Source: RGIG8244 sp045592785 (lineage in GTDB: Bacteria > Verrucomicrobiota > Lentisphaeria > Victivallales > UBA1829). From it: DNA of 53,851 nucleotides. The stretch's first letter is position 1. Every line of letters starts with the position of its first letter. The stretch covers positions 1-53,851 of the forward strand of contig JAZNVL010000062.1 of assembly GCA_045592785.1 (NCBI GenBank), in the 5' to 3' direction. The position numbers and the translations under genes are program-made. This document shows, piece by piece, positions 43,986 through 52,721 of this stretch. The notes beneath the pieces are model-generated. The model did not search any database. It worked only from the letters and a program-made list of their open reading frames with translations, and had not been told where the DNA came from.

Positions 43986-44855
43986 TTATTTTGCGGCGGA
44001 GACCTGCTGCATCATGGCGAATTCGTGTTCACGGAACTTACGGATGCGCAATTCGTTCATGCGGATCACACGACGCTGGATCTTGATCCAGGGTTCCGGA
44101 TCCAGATCGGCAAGCCCCGCACACTCCAGAATGGGGCGCAGAGGCTTATCCACCGGACGGTTCCGGGCGGCGCCGTCGATCCAGTCCACGAACTGCAAAA
44201 TGGCAGTTTCGAACTGATAATCCGGTGGTACGTCTTCGTTATGATGATAAGAGACCGGTTTCCAGACTTCGGGGGGATACCCCCAATGCTCCAGCAGGAT
44301 CCCGCCCGCTTCCGCATGAGTCAGGTTCAAAAGGTTTTCTTCCAGACGGTGCCGGGAAATATTCCGTTCCCGTTGGGAGTTGATGATGGCATGACGTTTC
44401 GGCACGATCTCCCGGAACGCATTGTGTCCGATATCATGCACGCGCACCGCAGTGATGATGTGGGGCATATCGATCCCGTTTGTCCGGAGCAGATGCTGCA
44501 CCAGAATACGGCAGGATGACGCATGTTCCCAGTCTTCTTTTTCGGCATCCATAAAGGAATCGATCACCGGCAATTCCTGGAGAAGCGCACACATATCTTC
44601 AAAACCGATCAGTTCCAGAGCCTCCGCCGGGGACGGCACACGGCTGTCTTCCGCCAGGCCCCCACTCTGGAAGATACGCTTCAACACCTGAGAGAACAGG
44701 ACATACCCGTGGTCAAAGACCAGCGCGGCATCCAGTTTATCCAGTTTCTGTTTCCGGAAAAGCGTGCGGAATGCGACGGCGTTTCTCGCGGGGAGCGGCA
44801 GATCCTCGATCTTGCGGACCTGGTACATCAGGGTTTTTCTTTCTGCGTCTCTCAT
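43986..44855 (-). CDS. HDOD-type signalling protein
   Basis: The 289-residue protein has the pattern of HDOD/HD-like domains, helical regulators in bacterial signal transduction. The N-terminal LPLPARNAVAFRTLF is followed by helices, the motif AVRVHDIGHNAF near residue 137, then LTHAEAGGILLEHWGYPPEVWKPVSYHHNED near 180 (given in family order). The HDIGH and later His residues could bind metal, so phosphodiesterase activity is not excluded. AAGGAG lies before the ATG at 44855. It follows the M16 protease gene after 32 bp in the same direction. Confidence 0.75.
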   Translation of the reverse strand: MRDAERKTLMYQVRKIEDLPLPARNAVAFRTLFRKQKLDKLDAALVFDHGYVLFSQVLKRIFQSGGLAEDSRVPSPAEALELIGFEDMCALLQELPVIDSFMDAEKEDWEHASSCRILVQHLLRTNGIDMPHIITAVRVHDIGHNAFREIVPKRHAIINSQRERNISRHRLEENLLNLTHAEAGGILLEHWGYPPEVWKPVSYHHNEDVPPDYQFETAILQFVDWIDGAARNRPVDKPLRPILECAGLADLDPEPWIKIQRRVIRMNELRIRKFREHEFAMMQQVSAAK

Positions 44856-44887
44856 ACTGGCTCCTTTTCCCGGAATGTAACGTTTAA

Positions 44888-47800
44888 CTACTTCCGGAAA
44901 ATCTCTTCAAGGGTGACCGTTCTTATGGTACCGAACGGGGCAAGACTTTTCCGGTCGATCCGTTTCAGGTCGCCGAGGACGACCAGTAGTGTCGGACGGT
45001 TCCGGATCCGTTTTTCCCATTCCTGTTGAAACATATCAGCGGTAAAACTCTGTAATTCACGGTAGATGGTGGCGGCGACCAGTTCATTCAATCCGCGGCG
45101 TTTCATATCCAGCATTGCGCCGTAATAACTTTCCGGCAGAAGGCGGCTGTTACGGATCCGGCTCAAAATACTGTTCCGGGCTGTCGCAAAAAGCGGGACC
45201 TCCACCGGCGCATCGTCCAGCTGTTTTTTCATTTCCGGAATGGCTTCCGGCAGTTTATCCGGCTGGGTCATGACGTAGATCGCAGATGTGGAATAATCCT
45301 GCAACATGATCGTGGGATTGGAGTAATACCCGCCCGCAGAATACGCCATGGCTCTGCGTTCCCGCAGTTCCGTCCAGAACTTCAAACGGGCGTAATCCCC
45401 GAATACCTGCTCGAAAGTGAAAGGCTTGGGATCGTTCACGGCATCCACGCGGACCAGGAACGCGATCGTCTGGGCGGAGGGATAATCCACCAGCAGGACT
45501 TGATCCTCTTTCAAGGGGTTCGCACGGAATTTCACATGCTCACGGTCAACATTCTTTCCCGTTTTGCTGCCGGGAATGGCGGGGAAAACTTTGCTGTCCG
45601 GATCCGCAGGACCGTAATAAAATATTTCGGTTTGGTACTGCGTGAAGTTGGAAAGGAGTTTCACCATATCATCGGCAGAGAGTTTCTTCAATTCGGCTTC
45701 CGGCAGATAATGATTGATCAGACTCTCCGTCCCGTAAAGGGCAAACCGGCTTGCATGATGAAAGACCTGCCACTGATCCTTTCGGGCATTGGCACGGCTT
45801 TTGAGAATATCTCCTTTCAGAGCTTCAAATGCCTTTTCATCCGCCCGGAATGAGTCAAAGGAAGGAATGAGTTTACAGATCGCATCGAAGTTGCGCTGCA
45901 ATCCGGAGACCGTGATATACGCATTGAATCGGTCGGTGGAATAATCAATATCCGCCGCCAGTTTATAACATTCCTCCTGGAACCGGGCGGGGGTCATATC
46001 GCCCCGGGAAAGATAGGGGATCAGGCTGAATGCAAGCGGCACTTTCAAGTCATAAAGGGAACCGCATTTCGGGAAGACATAGGTCAGACTGAACCGTTCA
46101 TTGACCGTATTTTTCGCAGCGTAATGTTTTCCATTGCGATACAATTCCTTTCCGAAATCGGGGAATACCGGTTCCGGATCAGGGATCGACGGCATGGCAT
46201 AGATCTCTCCGGCGAATGCAGAAGGCTCGTTCTTCACGGGGATCGGGGTGATGGGCGGTTTCTCTGCATGGATCCGGGCAGAGGGTTCGCCGGACCGTTT
46301 GAATACGAGCGCGTAGTTATCGTTGAAATGTTTTTTCGCGAAGGCACAGATCTGCGCTTTGGTGATCTGGGCAGACTCATCCACGCTGTTCAGGATATCC
46401 GCCAGAGACTGATCGTGAATGAAGGTTTTGACAAACAGGGAAGCCGCCTGCCCCCGGTTTTCCGATGCGGTGGCAAGCCCGAGACGTGCATTATTGATCA
46501 CGGCATCGGGGAGCCAATCCGGGAAATCGCCGTTTTTGAGTTTTTCCAGTTCCCCGAGGATGAGAGCGTGGAGTTCTTCCAGTGTCTGCCCTTCCCGCGG
46601 TTGCGCGATAAACGCGAACATGGAGAAATCCAGCAGATGACTGTAACCCGCCTGCATGGAAAGGACTTTCTGCGGGATGATCAGGTTTTTATCCAGGATC
46701 CCGCATTTTCCGTTGGAAAGGATCTCGGAGATCATTTCCAGCATCAATTCATTTTCCCGCGTGGCTTCGAAACGATACATCATCACCAGACGTTCCGCCA
46801 TGTGCCCGCTCAATTCCGTCTTGCGGACCGCTTTCAGCGGTTCACCGGCAGAAGCACGGCGTTTCGCCCGGTCCGTGACTTTGGCTTTTGCCGCCGGGAT
46901 CTTCCCGAAATATTGTTCCGCCAACGCAGCCGTTTTATCATAATCCAAACTGCCGGAAAGGATCAGTGCCATATTATCCGGGGTATAACGTTCCCGGAAG
47001 AACGTATTGATATCCCGCATGGAAGGTGCCTTGATGTGTTCCGGCAAACCGATCACATGACGTCCGTAGGGATGCTTCCCGAAGAGGAGTTCCATCGCTG
47101 CAAAATAGGCTCTGCGGTGATCCTGATCCTGCATCATATTAAATTCTTCGTACACGGTTTCCAGTTCTGTATGGAAACGGCGGAGTGCGATCGCCTGGAA
47201 CCGGGAGGATTCCAGACGGAGGAATTTTTCCAGAGCAGAAGCCGGGATGTCATTGACATACACCGTTTCATCGAAAGAAGTCCAGGCATTGGTCCCGGCA
47301 GCACCCAGACGTTTGACGATTTCCCAGTATTCATCGTTGGAATATTCCGCGGCTTTCAGGGAAACGGCATCGATCTTTTTGTAGATTTCCGCCCGTTTAG
47401 CGGGATCGGTTTCCTTGCGGTGCTGTTCAAAAAGCTGTTCCAGTTCATCCAGAAGCGGCTTTTCCTTTTCCCAGTCGAGAGAAGCGATCCGGTGATTGCC
47501 CTTGAACATCATGTGTTCGAAATAATGAGCCAACCCTGTGGATTCCAGTGGATCATCCGCCGCACCGGCACGGACCGCCACATAGGTTTGGATCCTGGGC
47601 TGACGGTCATTCCGGGAAAGGTAAAGCCGCATCCCGTTGGAGAGCGTATACACCCTTCCGCCAAAGGGATCGTCCGGCACATACTGATAGGTAAAACCAT
47701 TGGAGTCTTTTGCCGTCTTCATCTGATAAGGGGCGGCGGCAAGGGCACACGCTATCAGGAGAAGGAATACGATCAGGCGGAGGGGAGATATACGCTTCAT
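44888..47800 (-). CDS. M16 family zinc metalloprotease, exported
   Basis: The 970-residue protein has a signal peptide (MKRISPLRLIVFLLLIACALAAA) and is probably periplasmic. The inverted zinc motif HxxEH appears as AHYFEHMMFKG near residue 92, with the third ligand Glu in LETVYEEFN near 190. Four M16 half-domains are expected over this length, as in insulysin/pitrilysin, which degrade peptides in a closed chamber. The second half lacks the zinc motif, as usual. I start at 47800. It lies just after the CmpX-like channel gene in one operon. Confidence 0.92.
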   Translation of the reverse strand: MKRISPLRLIVFLLLIACALAAAPYQMKTAKDSNGFTYQYVPDDPFGGRVYTLSNGMRLYLSRNDRQPRIQTYVAVRAGAADDPLESTGLAHYFEHMMFKGNHRIASLDWEKEKPLLDELEQLFEQHRKETDPAKRAEIYKKIDAVSLKAAEYSNDEYWEIVKRLGAAGTNAWTSFDETVYVNDIPASALEKFLRLESSRFQAIALRRFHTELETVYEEFNMMQDQDHRRAYFAAMELLFGKHPYGRHVIGLPEHIKAPSMRDINTFFRERYTPDNMALILSGSLDYDKTAALAEQYFGKIPAAKAKVTDRAKRRASAGEPLKAVRKTELSGHMAERLVMMYRFEATRENELMLEMISEILSNGKCGILDKNLIIPQKVLSMQAGYSHLLDFSMFAFIAQPREGQTLEELHALILGELEKLKNGDFPDWLPDAVINNARLGLATASENRGQAASLFVKTFIHDQSLADILNSVDESAQITKAQICAFAKKHFNDNYALVFKRSGEPSARIHAEKPPITPIPVKNEPSAFAGEIYAMPSIPDPEPVFPDFGKELYRNGKHYAAKNTVNERFSLTYVFPKCGSLYDLKVPLAFSLIPYLSRGDMTPARFQEECYKLAADIDYSTDRFNAYITVSGLQRNFDAICKLIPSFDSFRADEKAFEALKGDILKSRANARKDQWQVFHHASRFALYGTESLINHYLPEAELKKLSADDMVKLLSNFTQYQTEIFYYGPADPDSKVFPAIPGSKTGKNVDREHVKFRANPLKEDQVLLVDYPSAQTIAFLVRVDAVNDPKPFTFEQVFGDYARLKFWTELRERRAMAYSAGGYYSNPTIMLQDYSTSAIYVMTQPDKLPEAIPEMKKQLDDAPVEVPLFATARNSILSRIRNSRLLPESYYGAMLDMKRRGLNELVAATIYRELQSFTADMFQQEWEKRIRNRPTLLVVLGDLKRIDRKSLAPFGTIRTVTLEEIFRK

Positions 47801-47804
47801 AACT

Positions 47805-49298
47805 TTATTTATCGTCTTTCTTTGTCCATTCTTCCAGTTTTCTTGCGGCGAAATCACGTCCGCCGACACCGAAGGCGATCGTTACAGCCAGAGCCAGAGA
47901 CCCCAGCAGGATCGTGAACGCAGTCTGCACGATCGGGCCGCCGATATCTGCCGTATGCAAAGCCACCGTACCTGCGAAGAACAGGATAATGAACCGCAGT
48001 GCAAAGCCGAACAACGCCGATTCGAAACCTTTTTCCCGGATGGCGGAAGTTGCCACATTGGAGAGATAGATACCCGTCAGGAACACGACCACTGCAATGA
48101 TGAGGCGTCCCAGGAACGGCACGAACTCACGGAACAGCTGAGCAAGTTCCCGGAACTGCAGCATTTCCAGCGCGCCGATCACCGCAAACAGCATCACACC
48201 GCACAGCGCAAGCTGTCCGACCACACCGGAGGGCGTCGCATCGCTTTCCGATTCTTTTTTACGGAAGCCCAGTTTGATAAACAGCTGATCGAACCCGAAA
48301 TTTTCCAGGATCTGGGTCGTGAGCCGCCCGATGAATTTCCCGGCAATGTATGCTGCAAACAACAGCAGCAGTGCACCGAAAAGATTTCCGGCTGCCGTCA
48401 GGATCTTTTCAAACAAGGCAGACACGGTCTGGGTCAGAGAATCAATATGCAGTGCCGTCAATGCCGCGATCACAACCGGAATGGCAAGCAGTGCATATAC
48501 GGCAAGCCCCACCAGATTCGCGACCCGTTTCTGATTAAAAATGGGTGTTCCGTCTTTCGCCACAGGAAGGATCCCGCTATGAAGACTTTCCACAAACTTG
48601 CTGATGACACGGCGGACAAGGCCGGCAAAAAACAGACCGAAGAATGCCACGGCGATCGCCGCCGCCAGATTCGGCAGGTAAGTAAATACCTTGTTCAACA
48701 TGGACTGTAAGGATTCCGTAATACCTTTGATCCGCAGTGCAGAAAGAATAGCAGGCGCAAAACACAGGTAAACCAGCCAGTACAGAATCGTGGCAATAGA
48801 GAAAGACAAACGGCTTTCTTCTCCGCCGGTATCCAGATGCTGTTCCACCTTCTCATCCAGTCGGAATGCGGTCATTGCGGTCAATGCAACGTATTTCAAT
48901 GCCGTCGCAACAAGCCAGGCGAGAACGAGCAGAAGTACCCCGGCAAACAGGCAGGGCAGATACCCAACCACGTCATTCAGAAAATTTTTGATCGGGGCAG
49001 CCGCTTCTGTCAATTTCAACTGGCTCATGGATGCCAGGATCGCCAACAGGAACAGAACCCAGAACAACACTCCGGAGATCATGCGTTCCGCATCCAGACG
49101 TTTTTCGCCCGGTTCTTCCTCCGGAAGACACAATGCGATCCGCCGGTTCAACTGAAGTTTTTTCAGAACAGAATACAGGATCTTTTTCCCGATCAGAGCA
49201 ACGATCCACCCGGCAAGCAGGATCAGCAACGCACATATCACATTCAGGATATTGCTGTCAACGATCATTTTCCATACACTTTCCATAAATTCTTTCAT
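47805..49298 (-). CDS. mechanosensitive-channel-like membrane protein (CmpX-type)
   Basis: The 497-residue protein is almost entirely hydrophobic, with about ten to twelve helices. It has repeated segments of the conserved TM-helix type found near MscS-like channels: LNDVVGYLPCLFAGVLLLVLAWLVA in two pieces near residue 108, LNKVFTYLPNLAAAIAVAF near 205, and AGNLFGALLLLFAAYIAGKF near 305. No MscS cytoplasmic beta domain is present. Such CmpX-like proteins are tied to envelope stress and ion flow in some species. I choose 49298 over upstream ATGs because GGAG is then 8 nt before it. Confidence 0.78.
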   Translation of the reverse strand: MKEFMESVWKMIVDSNILNVICALLILLAGWIVALIGKKILYSVLKKLQLNRRIALCLPEEEPGEKRLDAERMISGVLFWVLFLLAILASMSQLKLTEAAAPIKNFLNDVVGYLPCLFAGVLLLVLAWLVATALKYVALTAMTAFRLDEKVEQHLDTGGEESRLSFSIATILYWLVYLCFAPAILSALRIKGITESLQSMLNKVFTYLPNLAAAIAVAFFGLFFAGLVRRVISKFVESLHSGILPVAKDGTPIFNQKRVANLVGLAVYALLAIPVVIAALTALHIDSLTQTVSALFEKILTAAGNLFGALLLLFAAYIAGKFIGRLTTQILENFGFDQLFIKLGFRKKESESDATPSGVVGQLALCGVMLFAVIGALEMLQFRELAQLFREFVPFLGRLIIAVVVFLTGIYLSNVATSAIREKGFESALFGFALRFIILFFAGTVALHTADIGGPIVQTAFTILLGSLALAVTIAFGVGGRDFAARKLEEWTKKDDK

Positions 49299-49355
49299 AA
49301 CCATGTCTCCTTTCTGCATACAGTTATTTCCGGGCGTTCTTGCCCCCGAACGAAA

Positions 49356-49383
49356 AACATAATCTCACTTTTTCATTCTTCAA
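49356..49383 (-). promoter_or_regulatory. promoter of the CmpX-like / M16 / HDOD operon
   Basis: On the minus strand: TTGAAG (plus 49378-49383), 16 bp, TATGTT (plus 49356-49361). It lies between the end of murD and the channel gene, with an imperfect GGGC/GCCC hairpin in the leader (about 49332-49346). Confidence 0.5.
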
Positions 49384-49402
49384 GCCGTTTTTTTATTTTT
49401 TT

Positions 49403-50764
49403 TCAATTTTTTTTCTCCTGTTCATACCGGGATAATACCAATCGCTTGAAAATATCACCCCGTTCCTTATAATCACGGAACATATCCATGCTCGCGCAGG
49501 CGGGGGAAAGCAATACCGTTTCTCCTGATCGCGCATCCTCACAGGCACAGGACACCGCATCCTCAAATGTTGCATATTTCTCCACCGGGATCAAAGGATT
49601 GAGCGCAGTACAGATTTTCTCCGCACATGCCCCGATCACATAACCCTTTTTCACCTTCCCGAGATGTCCCGCAAGTTCCGTAAAGTCCATCCCCTTATCC
49701 AAGCCGCCCAGGATCAAACGGATCCCGGCGGTCTCTGCCATCGAATCCAATGCCGCATTCACGGCGTGGGGATTCGTCGCTTTGGAGTCATCCACATAAC
49801 GTACCCCATCCGATTCCAAAAACAATTCCACACGGTGCGCCGCCGGACGGAATGTTTCCAATGTCCGCAGGACTTCGGGATGTGTCAACACCGCCGCCCC
49901 TTTCACCGATTCCAACAGAGCCAGAGCCGCCATCACGTTTTCCGCATTATGACGTCCCTTCAACTGCAACGTGGAATAATCCAGCACCCGTTCCCCGGCA
50001 CGGCAGATCCAGTTCTCACGCAGTGAATAGAATGCGTCCGGTGCGGTTGCGGAGAACGTGATCACCGGTTTTCCGGGGAGGAATTTTTCCATTACAGGCA
50101 GAAGATTCCAATTCACGACAACGGGGGTCTTGCAACCGCGGAGAAGACGGCATTTGACAGCGGCATATTCTTCCAGCGTGGCGTGACGGTCGATATGATC
50201 CGAGGCAACATTCAGAAATGCGGCGGTAGCCGGAGTGGGATCCGTGTTCAATGTTTCCAGCTGAAACGAACTGATCTCCACCACAGCACAATCCAACTCG
50301 TGATCCATCGTACGGATCACGGCTTCACTCAACGCCGCCCCGATATTTCCCGCCGCCGGAGCATCCATCCCCGCCGCAGTGAATATGGCAGACGTCAATT
50401 CCGTCACCGTGGTCTTCCCATTGGTCCCGGTGATCCCGACATAAGGACATTGCAGACGGGACAATGCAAATTCCAGTTCGCCGGACAAAGTCGCGCCGAT
50501 GGATTCCAGGGCATTCCGGAACGCGGTTCCCTTGCGGATCCCGGGGCTGATAATGATCTCATCTGCGACGGGGATCGCATCGCCCGGTTTCCACCCGAAA
50601 ATAACATCTTCCGGCGGAGGATCCAGCAATGCGGCAAAATCCCGGAGTGCGGGAGTATCATTTTCATCGATGAGGGCGTAACGGTATCGGGATCGTGCGG
50701 CGAGATGTGCAGCAGCTTTTCCGCTGACGCCGCATCCGGCGATGAGATAAAGAGGTTCCGGCAT
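49403..50764 (-). CDS. murD: UDP-N-acetylmuramoylalanine-D-glutamate ligase
   Basis: The 453-residue enzyme adds D-glutamate to UDP-MurNAc-L-Ala in peptidoglycan synthesis, so the cell makes a murein precursor. The Rossmann-like N-terminus has YLIAGCGVSGKAAAHLA. The ATP loop GITGTNGKTTVTEL is near residue 110, EISSFQLE near 165, VDDSKATNPHA near 313 and LLSPACASMDMFRDYKERG near 420. All Mur-ligase marks are intact. It stands apart from any dcw cluster. AAGGATG lies just upstream of the start. Confidence 0.96.
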   Translation of the reverse strand: MPEPLYLIAGCGVSGKAAAHLAARSRYRYALIDENDTPALRDFAALLDPPPEDVIFGWKPGDAIPVADEIIISPGIRKGTAFRNALESIGATLSGELEFALSRLQCPYVGITGTNGKTTVTELTSAIFTAAGMDAPAAGNIGAALSEAVIRTMDHELDCAVVEISSFQLETLNTDPTPATAAFLNVASDHIDRHATLEEYAAVKCRLLRGCKTPVVVNWNLLPVMEKFLPGKPVITFSATAPDAFYSLRENWICRAGERVLDYSTLQLKGRHNAENVMAALALLESVKGAAVLTHPEVLRTLETFRPAAHRVELFLESDGVRYVDDSKATNPHAVNAALDSMAETAGIRLILGGLDKGMDFTELAGHLGKVKKGYVIGACAEKICTALNPLIPVEKYATFEDAVSCACEDARSGETVLLSPACASMDMFRDYKERGDIFKRLVLSRYEQEKKN

Positions 50765-50795
50765 AATGATTCATCCTTACTTGTGTTTTCAGGAT

Positions 50796-50823
50796 AAAAT
50801 ACACTCGTGCTTCCGTCATTCAA
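50796..50823 (-). promoter_or_regulatory. murD promoter
   Basis: On the minus strand: TTGAAT (plus 50818-50823), 16 bp, TATTTT (plus 50796-50801). Leader about 25 nt. Confidence 0.6.
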
Positions 50824-50879
50824 GTGAGGAAACAAAAATTTTTCCGATTTTTACCGGATTTTTATGCCGAAACGATTTT

Positions 50880-51926
50880 TCACCCGGGGAAGTCGATCTT
50901 GCTGAAGTCGGCAAGACGGTGTTCGTCTTCCGCTTCGTACAGTTCCCAGATCACTTCCAGTCCGAGCAGACTTTCTTCCGGTGATGTTTCCGGCGTCGTC
51001 CCGTTATCCACACAATCCAGGAAATGTGCCATCTCTTCCATTGTGGGTTTGCCCGGTGCTTTTTCCAGGTCAATCAGGACGTAAGTACGGCAGTCTTCCG
51101 GCGCATCGGGAATGTGTTCCGCAATGTTCCCGTGGAGGTAAAGACGCTGTTCGCTCCGGGAATATTCCAGCATACCCTTTTCGCAATGAGCATGGAAGGA
51201 ATATTTCAATCTCGTACCGCGGGCACCCCAGGTGCCGAAGTGATAACCCAATGCCCCGTTTTCAAATTCCAGACAGACATTGCTGGTCCCTTCCCGGTCC
51301 ATCCACGGCGTACACATATTGGTGCCGATATGCGTTCCGCGGACCGGTTTGCCCATCATCCAGAGCATGAGGTCGATATAGTGACAGCCGTGACTGAAAA
51401 GCTGTCCGCCGCCCAGTGTTTTCCGGTCATGGAGCCAGGGTTTGTTTTCCCCGATCGTCAACTGTTCGGTCCAGATGGAAAGCTGAAAACATTCGCCGTA
51501 AACTTTTTCTTTGATGAGACGGCGCATTTCCTGCACGATAGGATCGAAACGCATACAATATGCCACCATGAGAATACGGTCATTGCGTTTCGCCGCTTCC
51601 ATCATAGCCAGACATTCCTCTCTGGTATTGGCAAGGGGTTTTTCCGCCAGAACATGTTTCCCCGCATCCAGACAGTCAATGGTGCAGGAGGCATGGAGTT
51701 GGTGCGGCAGACATTGCAGCACGACATCACCGTACGGCAGGGCATCGTGATAATCGGTGAAGACCGGCGGGTGATTCGGCAGGAGATCCGAAACAGCCTG
51801 CGCTTTTTCCGGGTCAATATCGACCACGGCACCGACTTCCAGACGTTCTTCCAGAGATTCAAAGCGGGCGACATGACCTTGCGCCATTCCGCCGCATCCG
51901 ATGAGAATGAGTTTGTGTTTTTGCAT
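50880..51926 (-). CDS. Gfo/Idh/MocA family oxidoreductase
   Basis: The 348-residue protein has the NAD(P) Rossmann start LILIGCGGMAQGHVARF, the family signature VLAEKPLANTREECL near residue 92 with the conserved Lys, and the C-terminal sheet domain with GGGQLFSHGCHYIDLMLW near 170 (catalytic His region). Members oxidise or reduce sugars, inositols and their derivatives. Such genes are often numerous in glycan-degrading PVC bacteria. GAAAGGATA precedes the ATG. It has its own promoter and no close partner gene. Confidence 0.9.
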   Translation of the reverse strand: MQKHKLILIGCGGMAQGHVARFESLEERLEVGAVVDIDPEKAQAVSDLLPNHPPVFTDYHDALPYGDVVLQCLPHQLHASCTIDCLDAGKHVLAEKPLANTREECLAMMEAAKRNDRILMVAYCMRFDPIVQEMRRLIKEKVYGECFQLSIWTEQLTIGENKPWLHDRKTLGGGQLFSHGCHYIDLMLWMMGKPVRGTHIGTNMCTPWMDREGTSNVCLEFENGALGYHFGTWGARGTRLKYSFHAHCEKGMLEYSRSEQRLYLHGNIAEHIPDAPEDCRTYVLIDLEKAPGKPTMEEMAHFLDCVDNGTTPETSPEESLLGLEVIWELYEAEDEHRLADFSKIDFPG

Positions 51927-51962
51927 GAGCGTATCCTTTCATTGATATGTGGTTTTGGAGAT

Positions 51963-51990
51963 AATATAATGATTATGAAACAAAAAACAA
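51963..51990 (-). promoter_or_regulatory. promoter of the Gfo/Idh gene
   Basis: On the minus strand: TTGTTT (plus 51985-51990), 16 bp, TATATT (plus 51963-51968). Leader about 30 nt. Confidence 0.6.
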
Positions 51991-52110
51991 GCATTTTTGT
52001 GTAGAATATTTTTGTCAATTCGTTGTATATTTCAACTATTCTTACAGAAAGAGGAATATGATGTATGCCTTATACCGGGCTGTATTTCCAAAAAAAAGCT
52101 GTTTTTTTTC

Positions 52111-52138
52111 TTGCAATTTGCATAAAGGCGTGTATAGT
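52111..52138 (+). promoter_or_regulatory. promoter of the NuoE/NuoF-type operon
   Basis: TTGCAA at 52111-52116, a 16-bp spacer, TATAGT at 52133-52138. A8-GCTG-T8 abuts -35. The start near 52145 gives an unusually long leader of about 112 nt. Confidence 0.7.
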
Positions 52139-52157
52139 AAATGCCGGTATTATTCTA

Positions 52158-52221
52158 TGCCGGGAAACTTTGTGCCTGCACAACAGGGTGTTACGGAGAA
52201 CCTCCGCTGTGCATCCCGGTA
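52158..52221 (+). ncRNA. structured 5' leader, candidate cis-regulatory RNA
   Basis: Three nested helices. P1 is 52158-52165 with 52214-52221 (core CCGGGA/TCCCGG). P2 is 52177-52182 with 52208-52213 (TGCACA/TGTGCA). P3 is 52194-52198 with 52202-52206 (CGGAG/CTCCG), closed by a 3-nt loop. P1 and P2 are continuous on the 3' side, while the 5' side carries two 11-nt bulges (52166-52176, 52183-52193). The first bulge repeats TGTGC, so an alternative UGUG/CACA hairpin (52171-52182) could compete with P2. It matches no riboswitch consensus I recognise. Confidence 0.5.
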
Positions 52222-52256
52222 AACATGTAACTTATTAAATGAGGATTTGGAAAAAG

Positions 52257-52712
52257 ATGAGTGATGATTTTTCCTATCTGTCCGAAGCCGGAAACGATAA
52301 GGGCAGTCTGATCAAAGGACTTCAGCTCGTACAGGCCCGTGAGGGATACGTTCCGGATGAAGGGATCCGCGCAGTTGCGAAACATTTCGGAGTAGCAGAA
52401 GCGGAAGTGGAAGGCGTGTTGACATTTTACGCGCAGTTCAAACGTCAGAAACCCGGCAAGTATCAGATCTGCGTGTGCGACGGCACCGCATGTCACATCA
52501 AGGGATCCACACAGATTGCTGCGTGGCTCCAGGCGGAACTCGGTATCACCAGCGGAGAAACAACAGAAGACGGTCTCTTTTCCATCGAAACAGTGGCTTG
52601 CCTCGGATGCTGTTCTCTCGCACCCGTGATGTCCGTCAATGGTAAAGTCTACGGCAAACTGGACCGCAAAGGTCTCACCCGTATTCTCAACGATTACAAA
52701 AAAATGGCATGA
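52257..52712 (+). CDS. NuoE-type [2Fe-2S] thioredoxin-like subunit
   Basis: The 151-residue protein is the 24-kDa-type subunit of NADH-oxidising complexes, also found in electron-bifurcating hydrogenases and NAD-dependent formate dehydrogenases (HydC/HndA-like). After a helical N-terminus (LQLVQAREGYVPDEGIRAVA), the thioredoxin-like part carries the [2Fe-2S] ligands as C-x4-C (CDGTACH near residue 82) and C-x3-C (ACLGCC near 119). I prefer the ATG at 52257 to 52239 because GGAAAAAG lies just before it and the family lacks the extra residues. The NuoF-type gene follows after 9 bp. Confidence 0.92.
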   Translation: MSDDFSYLSEAGNDKGSLIKGLQLVQAREGYVPDEGIRAVAKHFGVAEAEVEGVLTFYAQFKRQKPGKYQICVCDGTACHIKGSTQIAAWLQAELGITSGETTEDGLFSIETVACLGCCSLAPVMSVNGKVYGKLDRKGLTRILNDYKKMA

Positions 52713-52721
52713 GGTATGACC

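Larger units (their letters stand above)
51991..52256 (+). other. 330-bp intergenic region (51927-52256): contents
   Basis: Besides the Gfo/Idh promoter, this region holds an A8-GCTG-T8 inverted repeat (52090-52109), the NuoE promoter (52111-52138) and a folded leader (52158-52221). It also contains a possible 54-codon reading frame (52058-52222) with GAGG just before its first ATG. The peptide is Cys-rich and unlike any family I know. It crosses the promoter and leader, so I think it is probably fortuitous. Confidence 0.35.
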
